A stretch of 64,000 bases of DNA from Microlunatus phosphovorus NM-1 (GCF_000270245.1 NC_015635.1:1612001-1676000); one strand, 5' to 3'. Shown: positions 45,235 to 55,326, counted from the first letter of the stretch. Notes: a model not told the origin generated them from the sequence alone. Translations and numbers: made by a program.

Positions 45235-46683
45235 TCAGCCGGGCATCCGTAGGTCGTGCAACCTGCCTGTACGGAGCGGGACTGTGCCCCAGTTCGCCTC
45301 GAAAGCACCGTCGGCCAGTGAGCAGGTGACGGTCAGCCGGTGCGGGGTCTCCAAGAACACCACGTCGACCGCAAGCTGGTCGCCGTCCTGCCAGCCGCCG
45401 GAGAGAGCGATCGGCGCACTGTCACCCTCGTTGCCGGGTTCGTCGCCGACGCTCCAGCCGGCCTCGGACAGCGTCCCGGTCACCGGGCCGGCGTCCTCGA
45501 CCAGCGTGATCCGCCACCCGCCATCCGTTCGGTCCAACTCGACTTCGACCAGGGTCGGCTGCTGCTCGCAGCGACCGTCCCGCGGGGTGAACCGGGCGCC
45601 GTCCCAACGATCTGCGTCCTGACCGGGATCTGGCTTACCGGTGGCAGGAGCCAGCGCGAGCTGGCGCATCCGACGGGCCAGGTGCAGGTCGGCGGCGGTC
45701 CGATCCGGGCTGGCGCGATGATCATCGCTGAGTGCCGGCAACAGATGGGTCCACAGGCCGTCCAGGACGACCTGCATGTCGAGCGTGGCGCTGGTGATCG
45801 CCACCACGACATGCTGCTCGGGCAATACGACGCAGTACTGGCCGTACGCGCCGTCGCCGCGATAGCCATGTCGAGCCAGCCAGAACTGGAAGCCGTATCC
45901 CTGTTGCCAGTCCGGGTTCTCCTTCAGCGGCGTGTCGATCTGGATGCTCGTGGCCTGCGCGACCCATTCGGCGGGCAGCAGTTGGCGGTCACCCCACCAG
46001 CCACGCTGCAAGTAGAGCTGGCCGAGCTTGGCGATCGCGTCGGTCGTGGCGTGCAGTCCGGTGAAGCCCAACGCCTGACCTGGTGGGTGCTGCTGCCAGC
46101 CCACCGGGCCGATGCCCAATGGATCGAAAAGCCGCGGCCGCAGGTAGTCGACCAGGCTCTGTCCGGACTCGCGTTGCACGATCGCGGCCAGTGTGTACGT
46201 GCACGGCTGGTTGTAGGCGAACCACGTACCGGGTTCCTCGTCAGGTGGGATGCGCAGGAAGCCGCGGATCAGATCGCCCGGATCGCTGTCCCAGACCCTT
46301 TCGATGCACTCGTCGTGGTGGCCGCTGGCCATCGCGGCGATATGCCGGACCAGCATCGAGCGGCTGCGCGGATCGGTGATGTCGGCGTCGAGTTCGGGGA
46401 AGTAGGACAGCACCGTACGGTCCAGATCGAGCAGTCCCTCCGCCACCGCGAAGCCGGCGGCCGTCGAGGTGTAGCTCTTGCTCAGCGAATAGAGCAGGTG
46501 CACCCGATCAGGCGCGTACGGCGCCCACCAGCCCTCGGTCACCACATGGCCGTTGCGCAGCAGCATCAGCGAGTGCAGTTCCACCTCGGGGTGGGTCTCC
46601 ATGGCGTCGAGGAAGGACTCGACTCCGGCGGCGTCGACCCCTTGCGAGGACGGGGTGCTGCGCGGGAACACGGTGTAGGCCAT
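45235..46683 (-). CDS. serine hydrolase of the beta-lactamase superfamily
   Basis: The product is 482 residues from ATG 46683; the frame extends upstream over the dxr leader but that part is not protein-like. S66-L-S-K69 is the S-x-x-K active site, with an F-A-Y-N box near 165 as the second element. No signal peptide is visible, so it is probably cytoplasmic. The C-terminal 150 residues form a beta-rich domain, as in some esterase/D-aminopeptidase-like members. Substrate unknown; not necessarily a lactamase. Convergent with ribH and divergent from dxr. Confidence 0.82.
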   Translation of the reverse strand: MAYTVFPRSTPSSQGVDAAGVESFLDAMETHPEVELHSLMLLRNGHVVTEGWWAPYAPDRVHLLYSLSKSYTSTAAGFAVAEGLLDLDRTVLSYFPELDADITDPRSRSMLVRHIAAMASGHHDECIERVWDSDPGDLIRGFLRIPPDEEPGTWFAYNQPCTYTLAAIVQRESGQSLVDYLRPRLFDPLGIGPVGWQQHPPGQALGFTGLHATTDAIAKLGQLYLQRGWWGDRQLLPAEWVAQATSIQIDTPLKENPDWQQGYGFQFWLARHGYRGDGAYGQYCVVLPEQHVVVAITSATLDMQVVLDGLWTHLLPALSDDHRASPDRTAADLHLARRMRQLALAPATGKPDPGQDADRWDGARFTPRDGRCEQQPTLVEVELDRTDGGWRITLVEDAGPVTGTLSEAGWSVGDEPGNEGDSAPIALSGGWQDGDQLAVDVVFLETPHRLTVTCSLADGAFEANWGTVPLRTGRLHDLRMPG

Positions 46684-46747
46684 GACGTCGAGCCTATGCA
46701 GACCGAAGTGGGTGCGACCATATTCGATGGCCTGCAAGACTGTCGCG

Positions 46748-47989
46748 GTGCGCGACGTGGTGATTCTGGGCAGCACCGGCTCCATCGGTACGCAGGCGCT
46801 GGAGGTGATTGCCGCCGCTCCGGACCGGTTCCAGGTGGTCGGCCTGGGCGCCGGCGGAGGACAGGTCGAACTGCTGGCGCGGCAGGCCCTCGACTTCGGC
46901 GTGGACACGGTCGCGGTCACCAGGGCCACCGTCGTCCAGGATCTCCAGCTGGCGTTCTATGCCGAGGCGTCGCGACGCGGCTGGTCCAGCGGCAAGGCGA
47001 AGCTGCCGCGGATCCTGGCCGGCCCGGATGCCGCCACCGAGCTCGCGGCGGCGCCCTGCGACGTGGTGCTGAACGGGATCACCGGCTCGGCCGGTCTGCG
47101 TCCGACCTTGGCCGCTCTGCAGACCGGACGCATCCTCGCCCTGGCCAACAAGGAGTCGTTGGTGGTCGGCGGGCGGCTGGTCACTTCCGCGGCGAGACCG
47201 GATCAGATCGTCGCCGTCGACTCCGAACACTCGGCCCTGGCGCAGGCGCTGTGCGGCGGCACCGCCGCCGAGGTCGACCGGCTGATCCTGACCGCCAGCG
47301 GTGGGCCGTTCCGCGGCCGGAGTCGCGAGCAGATGCGCGACGTGACCCCCGAGCAGGCACTTGCGCACCCCACCTGGGCGATGGGCCGGGTGATCACCAC
47401 CAACAGCGCCACCCTGGTGAACAAGGGCCTGGAGCTGTTGGAGGCGCACCTGCTCTATGGCGTGGACCTTGACCGGATCGACGTCGTCGTCCATCCCCAG
47501 TCGGTGGTGCACTCGATGGTCCAGTTCGTCGACGGATCCACCTTGGCCCAGTGCTCGCCGCCGGACATGAAGCTGCCGATCGCGCTCGGTCTGGGCTGGC
47601 CGGAGCGGGTCCCCGGTGCCGCGCGGCCGTGCGACTGGTCGACCGCGACCGCCTGGACCTTCGAGCCGCTGGACGACGAGGCGTTCCCCGCGGTCGAGCT
47701 GGCCCGCCGAGCAGGACGCGTGGCGGGCACCGCCCCTGCCGTCTACAACGCTGCCAACGAGGAGGCGGTCGAGGCATTCCACGCCGGGACACTGCCCTTC
47801 CTCGGCATCGTCGACGTGGTGGCCGCGGTGCTCGCCGAGCATGTCGGCGAGTCGGTGGACGACGTACGCTCGAACTGGTCGTCCGATGACGAGCTCAGCC
47901 TCGAGCGCGTCCTGGCGGCCGATGCCTGGGCACGGCAGCGAGCCGTCCAGGTCGCGTCCGCGATGGCGGAGAGGGAGAGCGCACGCTAG
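46748..47989 (+). CDS. dxr: 1-deoxy-D-xylulose-5-phosphate reductoisomerase
   Basis: The product is 413 residues (GTG 46748; ATG 46727 is an alternative). Committed step of the MEP isoprenoid pathway. NADPH loop [10 protein letters not shown] at 6-15, then [15 protein letters not shown] and the metal/substrate region S-G-G-P-F-R-G. The stop overlaps the next start by one base (TAGTG). In related genomes dxr normally lies near cdsA and rlmN; here it is 29 kb away. Confidence 0.96.
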   Translation: MRDVVILGSTGSIGTQALEVIAAAPDRFQVVGLGAGGGQVELLARQALDFGVDTVAVTRATVVQDLQLAFYAEASRRGWSSGKAKLPRILAGPDAATELAAAPCDVVLNGITGSAGLRPTLAALQTGRILALANKESLVVGGRLVTSAARPDQIVAVDSEHSALAQALCGGTAAEVDRLILTASGGPFRGRSREQMRDVTPEQALAHPTWAMGRVITTNSATLVNKGLELLEAHLLYGVDLDRIDVVVHPQSVVHSMVQFVDGSTLAQCSPPDMKLPIALGLGWPERVPGAARPCDWSTATAWTFEPLDDEAFPAVELARRAGRVAGTAPAVYNAANEEAVEAFHAGTLPFLGIVDVVAAVLAEHVGESVDDVRSNWSSDDELSLERVLAADAWARQRAVQVASAMAERESAR

Positions 47990-49287
47990 TGGAGTACGTG
48001 ATCTACGGCCTCGGCGCCGTGGTGTTCTTCGTGCTGGTGATGGCCTCCATCGCGCTGCACGAGGTCGGGCATCTGGTGCCGGGCAAGCTCTTCGGCGTCA
48101 AGACCACGCAGTATTTCGTCGGCTTCGGCAAGACCGTGTGGTCGAAGCGAGTGGGGGAGACCGAGTACGGCTTCAAGGCCATCCCGCTCGGCGGCTACGT
48201 ACGGTTCGTCGGCATGTATCCGCCGGCCGAGGACCGGCCGGACCAGATCCGGGCCGCCCGGACCGGGATCTTCCAGTCACTGGCCGACTCGGCACGGGCC
48301 GCGGAGTGGGAGACCATCCAGCCGGCCGACAATGGCCGGCTCTTCTATCAGAAGAAGGTTTGGCAGAAGCTGATCATCATGGCCAGCGGGCCGACGATGA
48401 ATCTGCTGCTCGCGTTCCTGATCCTGCTCGGGGTCACGGCCACGTACGGCACCTATCGCAGCCAGCTCACCGTCAATCGGGTGCAGGAGTGCATGGTCGC
48501 GGTTGGGGAGGCGACCAACGACTGCGTCGGCAAGCCGAAGACGCCGGCGTACGAGTCGGGGATCAAGGGCGGGGACACGATCGTCGCCTTCAACGGTCAG
48601 CCGGTGAGCGACTGGGACCAGATGTCGGAGCTGATCCGGGGCAATCTCGACCAGCCGGTGGTGGTCACCGTGCTGCGCGACGGGCAGACCGTGCAACTCA
48701 AGCAGGTCGACACTGTGATCACCGGGGTCGCGGACCGGTGGGACCCGGGCAAGCGGGTAGCCGCCGGGTTCTTCGGCATCGAGCCGGTGGTCGAACGGGA
48801 GCGCGGCGGGCCGCTGGTCGTGCTCGATGACATGTGGACGATGACCGAACAGACGGTGCATGCCCTGGCCGCATTCCCGGCGAAGGTCTACTACACGGCC
48901 GCAAACCTGATCACCGGCAAGCCGCGGGACATCTACGGGCCGATGAGCATCGTCGGCGCCAGCCGGGCGGCGGGGGAGGTGGCCTCGACGGACCGGATCG
49001 AGGCGGCCGACAAAGTCGCGACCATGTTCATGCTGCTCGGCTCGGTGAATCTGTTCGTGGCGCTGTTCAACTTCATTCCGCTGCTGCCCCTGGACGGCGG
49101 TCACATCGCAGGCGCGCTGTATGAAGGACTGAAGAAGGCCTGGGCACGGGTGCGTGGTCGCCCCGATCCCGGCTATGTCGACACGGCGAAGATGCTGCCG
49201 GTCGCGTACGCGGTCGGTGGACTGATCCTGATCTCCGGTGTCGTGCTGATCCTGGCCGACCTGATCGACCCGATCAAGCTGTTCTGA
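47989..49287 (+). CDS. M50 site-2 protease (Rip1/RseP-like)
   Basis: The product is 432 residues. H24-E-V-G-H28 in TM1 and L-D-G-G-H in the last catalytic helix (about 366-370) are the zinc site. A PDZ domain lies between about 160 and 250 (I-K-G-G-D-T-I-V-A-F-N-G-Q-P-V). About four membrane segments in all. It cuts membrane-bound anti-sigma factors or similar proteins. In many actinobacteria ispG follows; here a VapC relic follows instead. Confidence 0.93.
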   Translation: MEYVIYGLGAVVFFVLVMASIALHEVGHLVPGKLFGVKTTQYFVGFGKTVWSKRVGETEYGFKAIPLGGYVRFVGMYPPAEDRPDQIRAARTGIFQSLADSARAAEWETIQPADNGRLFYQKKVWQKLIIMASGPTMNLLLAFLILLGVTATYGTYRSQLTVNRVQECMVAVGEATNDCVGKPKTPAYESGIKGGDTIVAFNGQPVSDWDQMSELIRGNLDQPVVVTVLRDGQTVQLKQVDTVITGVADRWDPGKRVAAGFFGIEPVVERERGGPLVVLDDMWTMTEQTVHALAAFPAKVYYTAANLITGKPRDIYGPMSIVGASRAAGEVASTDRIEAADKVATMFMLLGSVNLFVALFNFIPLLPLDGGHIAGALYEGLKKAWARVRGRPDPGYVDTAKMLPVAYAVGGLILISGVVLILADLIDPIKLF

Positions 49288-49406
49288 TGGCAGCAGCGCA
49301 GGTGGCGCACGGCTCGATCTCGCGGTCGAGGTCGTGACACTGGGTGCTCGAAGCCTGGAATTTCGCTGATCTGCTGCTGCTCGGCAAAGGCGGCTGAGCT
49401 CGATGA

Positions 49407-49577
49407 GATCGAGACCTGCGGCTGATGCCCCGGGCCTTCGAGCTACGTAGCAACGTGACTCCATACGACGCGTGCTATGTGGCGCTGGCCGAGGCTCTGG
49501 AGAGTGAACTGGTGACCGCGGATCGACGCCTGGCGAACGCCTCCGGCCCGCGCTGCACCATCCGAGTGATCGGCTGA
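49407..49577 (+). pseudogene. C-terminal relic of a VapC-type PIN-domain toxin
   Basis: The open frame encodes L-M-P-R-A-F-E-L-R-S-N-V-T-P-Y-D-A-C-Y-V-A-L-A-E and then L-V-T-A-D-R-R-L-A, the last third of a PIN-domain ribonuclease, including the conserved Asp in T-P-Y-D-A and T-A-D. An in-frame TGA at 49404-49406 cuts off everything upstream; the first ATG inside is 49425. The N-terminal active-site half and the antitoxin are missing. The rest of 49288-49704 has no gene. Confidence 0.65.
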
Positions 49578-49704
49578 GCCGCGCTTCGAGGTCCCGGTGC
49601 TGAGCGGAGCGCCCGGTCAGTCTTTCACCCCGACGTGGGAGCGGGTCGGGTAGTGTCCATAGGCCTCAAGATGGCCCGCGCGGCCGCGACGAAGGAGTCA
49701 ATCC

Positions 49705-51540
49705 ATGCCACGATGGCTGCCGGCCGGCATCCTCGCACTCGCGCTGGCGCTCGGTCTGCTGGTCGCTCCGCCCGCGCATGCCGACGCCACGGGTCACATT
49801 GCTGGGCGAATCGTGGACGAAGACGGCAACGGCCTCCATCGAATCCGCGTCCGACTTAACAAGTTCACCGACGCCAACCTCGAGTTCTCGCCACACATGA
49901 CGTCGACGGACGCCGACGGCTACTACTCCTTCGAGATCGTGCCCGGCTCGTACCTGCTGTGGACAGATGACCGCGCCTACTTCGGCGAGTTCCCGCCTCA
50001 TTTCTATCCCGGCACGACCGATCGCTCGCAAGCGGAAGCGGTTGAGCTCCGAGCTGCCGAGACGCTCACTCGCGACGTGGAGTTGCGCTCAGCCTTCAGC
50101 AATGAACGAGCCTCGACTGCGCTCGACACCGGCGACCGGGACAGCGTCGCGCAGGCCTATCGGGACCGGTTTCAGCGTCACTTCGATCTGACGGCGCCGC
50201 TCCCGACCGCTCAGGAGATCCGCGATTGTCAGGCGGGCGTTGGTGACCAGGCAGAGGAGACGGCGACCCTGGAGGCGCTGAACTTCGTCCGTAGTCTCGC
50301 CGGTCTCCCACACGTGTCATGGGATCGCGAGATCTCGGCCAAGACGCGCGACGTGGCCCTCTTGATGCAGCTCAACGACCGTCTCAGTCCTTACCCATCC
50401 CCGCCCGAAGAGTGGCGGTGCTGGGACCTGGAGAAGTACGGCCAGGCCCATGCGGCAATCCAGTCTCGGCGTGTCGGTGCCCTCGCCGTCGTGGATGGCT
50501 TGGCGGCCCGCGACGACCCACACTTCAACGAGAGGCCCGACCTCGTCGTCAACCGCGATTACATCCTCGATCCTCAGCTCGAGACCTTCGGATATGGCTC
50601 CTACCGCAACGTGAGCGCCCTCTATCCCGGACCGCCGGTCTATGCGTACGAGTCGGGCAGGACCACGGTTACCCCCAGATTCGTCAACTGGCCGGCAGCC
50701 GGTTGGTTCCCGACTCAGTTGACTCCCTACGATCGGTGGTCCTTCGACGCCCCCCACATGTCCTACAACTTCGAACAGGCCAAGGTGACGGTCACCAGAC
50801 TCGGTGCCAAGCCTCAGACCTTCACTCCGCAGACGCATGTCGCGAGCGCGTCCCACCCATTGGTCTGGGAGATGCCTTCGGTGCCCGGCGTCATCGGCAG
50901 CGAGACGGCGGAGTACCGCGTGACCATCAGCAACATGCGCTATCGAGGGCGATATCAGCCGGACCATACGTACACGGTGAAGATTTTCGACCCTCGTCTC
51001 TCGATCACCGCCACCAGCCGCGCTTCGCTCGACGGTTTCCCTCGCGTCGGCTCCGTCCTCACGGCCAAGCCACCGGCTTGGTCGGTCGAAGGCACGGCTT
51101 CGCACTATCAGTGGTATCGCGGTAGCGATCGGATCCATGGAGCGACCAAGCCCAGCTATCGGCTCACCGCAGGCGATGTCGGCCACCGGATGACCGTGGA
51201 AGTCACGGGCACGAAACTGTACTGCTTCAATGGCGAGAGCCTCTCACAGCCCAGCGCTCGGGTTGCCAAGAAGACTGCCACCAGCCGACTCTCCGGCAAG
51301 GTCAGCGGGCGTACGGTGAAACTCAGCTTCAGCGTCAGTTCTGATGGTGAACCGGCCATGACGGGCCGCGCCAGGCTCAAAGAAGGAAGGAAGACGGTGA
51401 AGAAGCTCACCGTCACCTCCGGCCGAGCCACTGCCAAGCTCACCAAGGTCAAACGTGGGAACCACACCTACACCGTCAGCTGGACCGGCAACGCTCGCGT
51501 CGCCGGCACGTCTGCTGCCGCGAAGGTCAAGGTGAAATAG
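49705..51540 (+). CDS. secreted multidomain CAP-family protein
   Basis: The product is 611 residues, with RBS AAGGAG. Signal peptide 1-27, ending A-H-A. Domains in order: a carboxypeptidase-regulatory-like beta-sandwich (G-R-I-V-D-E-D-G-N-G, about 30-125); a CAP/SCP-like domain (about 185-370), with A-L-N-F-V-R-S-L-A-G-L-P and R-F-V-N-W-P-A-A-G-W; an Ig-like domain (about 440-520), with S-H-Y-Q-W-Y-R-G; and a C-terminal beta domain with basic residues. No anchor is visible, so probably secreted or loosely wall-bound. The role of such proteins is unclear. Confidence 0.8.
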   Translation: MPRWLPAGILALALALGLLVAPPAHADATGHIAGRIVDEDGNGLHRIRVRLNKFTDANLEFSPHMTSTDADGYYSFEIVPGSYLLWTDDRAYFGEFPPHFYPGTTDRSQAEAVELRAAETLTRDVELRSAFSNERASTALDTGDRDSVAQAYRDRFQRHFDLTAPLPTAQEIRDCQAGVGDQAEETATLEALNFVRSLAGLPHVSWDREISAKTRDVALLMQLNDRLSPYPSPPEEWRCWDLEKYGQAHAAIQSRRVGALAVVDGLAARDDPHFNERPDLVVNRDYILDPQLETFGYGSYRNVSALYPGPPVYAYESGRTTVTPRFVNWPAAGWFPTQLTPYDRWSFDAPHMSYNFEQAKVTVTRLGAKPQTFTPQTHVASASHPLVWEMPSVPGVIGSETAEYRVTISNMRYRGRYQPDHTYTVKIFDPRLSITATSRASLDGFPRVGSVLTAKPPAWSVEGTASHYQWYRGSDRIHGATKPSYRLTAGDVGHRMTVEVTGTKLYCFNGESLSQPSARVAKKTATSRLSGKVSGRTVKLSFSVSSDGEPAMTGRARLKEGRKTVKKLTVTSGRATAKLTKVKRGNHTYTVSWTGNARVAGTSAAAKVKVK

Positions 51541-51587
51541 TCGAACGCTTCCAGGTCGCGGATGGGTCGACCGATAGGTTGGTGCGA

Positions 51588-52685
51588 ATGAACGGGCCAG
51601 TCGGGAATCTCGTTGCCAACGTCGAGGACGAGACCGCCGCGCGGATCGCTGCCGTCCAACAGGAGTTCAGCCCCGCCAACGTCTATCTCAACTCCGCCAC
51701 CGTTGGCTTGCCGCCGCGACGGACGGTGGATGCGGTCCGGGCAGCACTCGACGACTGGCAACAGGGCCAGAGCATTCCATCGACCTTCGACGCCGACGTG
51801 GCACGCTCCCGGGAGCTCTATGCCCAGCTGGTCAACATCGCGCCTCGTCAGGTCAGCGTCGGCAGTCAGGCCAGTGTGTACGCGGGCCTGGTGGCGGCTT
51901 CGGTGCCGGATGGCGCCGAGATCCTGGTCGCCAGCGGTGACTTCACCAGCGTGCTGTTTCCGTTCCTCGCTCAGGCCGATCGTGGCGTACGAGTCAGAGA
52001 GGTCGAGCTCGGCGACCTCGTCGGCGCTATTCGGCCGGAGACCTACTTGGTTGCGGTGTCAGCCGTCCAATCCGGTAGCGGCGAGATCGCTGATCTTGAC
52101 GGGCTGGCTAGGGCTGTTGCCAACGGGACCCGCGTCTACCTCGACACGACCCAAGCTGTCGGGTGGCTGCCAATCGACGCGGCATCCTTCACCTGGACGG
52201 TGTGCAGCGGCTACAAGTTCCTGCTGGCCCCGCGCGGCACCTGCTTCGCCACGACGACCGAGGTCGAGCACCCTGTCATTCCACACACTGCCGGTTGGTA
52301 TGCCGGTGACGAGGTGTGGAACAGCATCTACGGGACTCCGCTTCGGCTCGCCGATGACGCCCGACGGTTCGACGTCTCACCGGCCTGGTTCTCCTGGGTC
52401 GGTCAGGCTCGGTCGCTCGAGCTTCTTGTCGGTATCGGCAGGTCCCACTTGCATCGGCATGCCACTCGACTCGCCGCCGAGTTCGAGACCCGGGCGGGTC
52501 TGCCCGTCTCCGGTTCGGCCATCGTGAGCCTGGAGACCACTGAGGATGCCGCCGAGCGACTACGTCAGGCGGGGATCGCCTGTGCCCAGCGAGCCGGGCG
52601 CACCCGGGTCTCGTTCCATCTGCACAACACCCTCGCCGATGCCGACGAGCTGGTTTCTGCCTGCGCACCGGCCGGAAGTGCGTGA
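51588..52685 (+). CDS. class V aminotransferase-like PLP enzyme
   Basis: The product is 365 residues (ATG 51588). V-Y-L-N-S-A-T-V-G-L-P at the start is the class V opening; Y-L-D-T-T-Q-A-V-G-W (PLP-pyridine Asp) and C-S-G-Y-K-F-L-L-A-P-R-G (Schiff-base Lys) follow in order. It may be a desulfurase- or isopenicillin-epimerase-like enzyme; the Cys loop needed for desulfurases is not evident. Substrate unknown. Confidence 0.85.
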   Translation: MNGPVGNLVANVEDETAARIAAVQQEFSPANVYLNSATVGLPPRRTVDAVRAALDDWQQGQSIPSTFDADVARSRELYAQLVNIAPRQVSVGSQASVYAGLVAASVPDGAEILVASGDFTSVLFPFLAQADRGVRVREVELGDLVGAIRPETYLVAVSAVQSGSGEIADLDGLARAVANGTRVYLDTTQAVGWLPIDAASFTWTVCSGYKFLLAPRGTCFATTTEVEHPVIPHTAGWYAGDEVWNSIYGTPLRLADDARRFDVSPAWFSWVGQARSLELLVGIGRSHLHRHATRLAAEFETRAGLPVSGSAIVSLETTEDAAERLRQAGIACAQRAGRTRVSFHLHNTLADADELVSACAPAGSA

Positions 52686-52737
52686 AACTCGCCCCGACTG
52701 TCGCCACCCTCGGCGTGTCGTGCCCTTATTCGCCCGG

Positions 52738-53448
52738 TCAGGGCTGATTTCCTGCATCAGGGCCGTACAACCGGGCGATATCGGGTGAGTCCAGCCAGCC
52801 GTCATAGGTGTCGGTCTGCGGCCAGCCGTCCGGGGAGTCCTGCCAGGACTCGCGGCGGCCATACGGGAGCAGGTCGATCAGCGGGAAGGTGTGGCTCAGC
52901 TGCTCGGTCCCGCGTCCATTCGTGTGCCAGGTGCGAAAGACCTGGTCGCCGTGACGCAGGAACACGTTGACGCCAAATCCACCGCCAGGTGGAGCATCGA
53001 CGTCGGCCCCAAACGGGCTGTGTGCCGTGGAGTACCACGCCATCTGGTTGCCGACCTTGTCTCGGTAGGCCAGTGCTTCGCCGATCTCTCCCTGAGTGAC
53101 GATCACGAACCGCGCGTCGTAGGCGTCGAGGAAGTCCAGTCGGGTGAACTGGGAGGTGAATCCGGTGCAGCCGCCGCACTGCCATTCGGCCCCCGGCGAC
53201 CACATGTGGTGGTAGGTGATCAGCTGGGTCCGGCCGTCGAAGACATCGACCAGTCGCACCGGACCTTCGGCGCTGTCCAGCGTGTAGTCCGGCAGCGCGA
53301 CCATCGGCAGCCGTCGACGTTGCGCGGCGATGGCATCCAGCTCGCGGGTGGCCGCCTTCTCCCGCACACGTAGCTCGTCCAGTTCACGGCGCCAGGTGTC
53401 CGCGTCGACGATCGGAGGCCGCGCCGGGGCGTCAGGTGTAGTCGTCAT
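52738..53448 (-). CDS. DUF899-family thioredoxin-like protein
   Basis: The product is 236 residues from ATG 53448. Long N-terminal helix rich in R/E, then L-V-D-V-F-D-G-R, Y-H-H-M-W-S-P and C-G-G-C-T-G-F, a C-x-x-C in a thioredoxin-like fold. Later F-L-R-H-G-D-Q-V-F and G-R-G-T-E-Q-L-S-H-T-F. DUF899 proteins are probably oxidoreductases; the function is not established. Confidence 0.85.
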   Translation of the reverse strand: MTTTPDAPARPPIVDADTWRRELDELRVREKAATRELDAIAAQRRRLPMVALPDYTLDSAEGPVRLVDVFDGRTQLITYHHMWSPGAEWQCGGCTGFTSQFTRLDFLDAYDARFVIVTQGEIGEALAYRDKVGNQMAWYSTAHSPFGADVDAPPGGGFGVNVFLRHGDQVFRTWHTNGRGTEQLSHTFPLIDLLPYGRRESWQDSPDGWPQTDTYDGWLDSPDIARLYGPDAGNQP

Positions 53449-53550
53449 GCTTGACAAGCTACGCCGCACCGGTAGCACCCGGGCGGTCGATGTCGCCTGC
53501 TGCTTGCTCCTCGCCGGTCAGATCCGGCGACGCCCACTCACGCTTTCGCC

Positions 53551-54414
53551 TTAGCCAGGCAGCTGTTGGATCGCCGCTCTGAATGCTGTCGCGAACTCCG
53601 CGGGCTTCTCCGACCATGGTTCGTGGCCGGCGTCCGGGATGACCGTGACGTCACAGCCGAGACGCTTGCCGAGCGGGCGAAGAAACGATGCCGGTCTCGG
53701 ATCGCCCGCACCGCCGATGATCACCGTGCTTGACGGCAGGAGCGTCCGAAGCTGATCGATCTGAGACTCCAGCGGCGCGACCCGCTTGTCCGCGTTGAGC
53801 TGGGCGTTCATCTCGTAGTTGATCGGCTGTCGTGTCTGCGCCGCGGCGGAAGCCCATGCCCAGCCATGGACCGGATCGGCATGGTCGGTGAACCACGACA
53901 GCGTCAAGAATTCGACCTCCTCGGCGTCGGAGCGGGCTGTGGTGCCTGCCAGCTCGTCGAGCCGCGCTTGCTGCCGTGGCGATCGCCGGGAGCGTTCGAC
54001 GGCCCGGGTAGGTTCGCGCCACGGGCCCAGGAATGGGCCTGACAGGAAGATGACGCCGGCTACCCGGTCGGGGTGAGCGAGGAGGAAGAAGCAGGCGAGG
54101 TCGGCACCGAAGGAATGCCCCACCAAGACGACCCGCTCGTAGCCCCACGCGCCGAGCAACAGCTCGAGGTCGCGCACCTGGCGGGCGATGGTGTGGTCGC
54201 CGCCCCACGGCGATCCGCCCGTACCTCGTTGGTCATAACGATGGACCCGATGCAAATCGGCCGCCATCTCCGCAACCGGTTCCAGATAGTCGGGCAGACC
54301 AGGACCACCATGGATCAACACCAACGGCGTCGTATCGGCGACTGCTCGGCCACCGGACCAGGTTCGCAACCGGACGCCATCGTCCATCTCCAGGAACTGC
54401 TGGTCGGACTTCAT
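53551..54414 (-). CDS. alpha/beta hydrolase, proline-iminopeptidase-like
   Basis: The product is 287 residues; ATG 54414 has GGGGAG 10 bp upstream. The oxyanion-hole motif is H-G-G-P-G-L-P near 36; then Y-D-Q-R-G-T-G, the nucleophile elbow G-H-S-F-G-A-D, and the catalytic His in D-A-G-H-E-P-W. A cap region of about 90 residues lies between. Hydrolysis of a small peptide, ester or amide; substrate not determinable. Confidence 0.85.
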   Translation of the reverse strand: MKSDQQFLEMDDGVRLRTWSGGRAVADTTPLVLIHGGPGLPDYLEPVAEMAADLHRVHRYDQRGTGGSPWGGDHTIARQVRDLELLLGAWGYERVVLVGHSFGADLACFFLLAHPDRVAGVIFLSGPFLGPWREPTRAVERSRRSPRQQARLDELAGTTARSDAEEVEFLTLSWFTDHADPVHGWAWASAAAQTRQPINYEMNAQLNADKRVAPLESQIDQLRTLLPSSTVIIGGAGDPRPASFLRPLGKRLGCDVTVIPDAGHEPWSEKPAEFATAFRAAIQQLPG

Positions 54415-54446
54415 CGGGTCATTCTCCCCAGGCATAGCCTGCCGAT

Positions 54447-55298
54447 GTGAATGACCTGTTGAAGCTGGCATCGACTGAGGTGGACCCAGTACGCCTGGTC
54501 GTGCGGTCCGGGACCGTATTAGCGACTTTCGATCATCACTCGCAGGACTCCGGCAACGTGTCGTGGCTCGTCAGGACCGATCATGGTGACCTGTTCGTCA
54601 AGACAGCTGGAACGCCGGGGCCGCAGCCTCCGGATGTGTCCATGCCATACCTCGATCATGGCGATCGAGTTCGACTGCTGCGCAATGCGGTGGAGCTCTC
54701 GCGGTCGTGTGATCATCCCTGCCTGGCACGTCTCCGCAACGTCATCGATTCCCCATCGGGTCCGATGCTCGTCTACGACCGTGCGCCCGGGGAGCTTATC
54801 GGCACTGCGAGTGCGGACCGCGACGACCCGCAAACCGCCTACCAGCGCTTGGCGCATCTGCCATCGGATGGTCTGATCCCGGTCTTCGATGACTTGCTCG
54901 ACCTTCATCGCACCCTCGCTCAGGAGGGCTGGGTCGCTGGGGATCTCAACGACGGCTGCTTGATCCTGGACTTCAGCACCGGTCGACTTACGGTCATCGA
55001 TCTCGACAGCTATCACCGCGGAGCGAGCATCAACGTGATGGGACGCATGTTCGGCTCGACCCGGTTCATGGCCCCGGAGGAGTTCGAGCTCGCCGCCCCC
55101 ATCGATGAGCGCACGACCGTGTTCACCCTGGGTCGGCTCGCCTGGCACTTCGGCACCCGGCTCACCGAACAGGCCGAACAGTTTTGCGGGCCGGATCCCC
55201 TTCGAGTCGTGCTCGAGCAAGCGCTGGAGGTCGAACCGGACAAGCGCTTCGACTCGGTCGCTGACTTTGCCGCGGCGTGGCGAGCGGCGCGACGCTGA
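54447..55298 (+). CDS. protein-kinase-like protein, possibly a pseudokinase
   Basis: The product is 283 residues from GTG 54447. Kinase order is kept: L-F-V-K-T (ATP-binding Lys), catalytic loop A-G-D-L-N-D-G-C-L-I, metal motif I-D-L-D-S-Y, and G-S-T-R-F-M-A-P-E-E-F (APE). The residue in the H-R-D-x-x-x-x-N position is Cys rather than Asn, and H-R-D is A-G-D. It may bind ATP with little activity. No transmembrane or PASTA segment. Confidence 0.75.
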   Translation: MNDLLKLASTEVDPVRLVVRSGTVLATFDHHSQDSGNVSWLVRTDHGDLFVKTAGTPGPQPPDVSMPYLDHGDRVRLLRNAVELSRSCDHPCLARLRNVIDSPSGPMLVYDRAPGELIGTASADRDDPQTAYQRLAHLPSDGLIPVFDDLLDLHRTLAQEGWVAGDLNDGCLILDFSTGRLTVIDLDSYHRGASINVMGRMFGSTRFMAPEEFELAAPIDERTTVFTLGRLAWHFGTRLTEQAEQFCGPDPLRVVLEQALEVEPDKRFDSVADFAAAWRAARR

Positions 55299-55326
55299 GC
55301 CCTAGCCAGCTTGTTACGGTACGCGG

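Noticed and set aside
45340-47472. 710-codon plus-strand frame across the serine hydrolase and dxr
   Set aside because: Runs antisense to one real gene and out of frame through another; typical GC-rich shadow.
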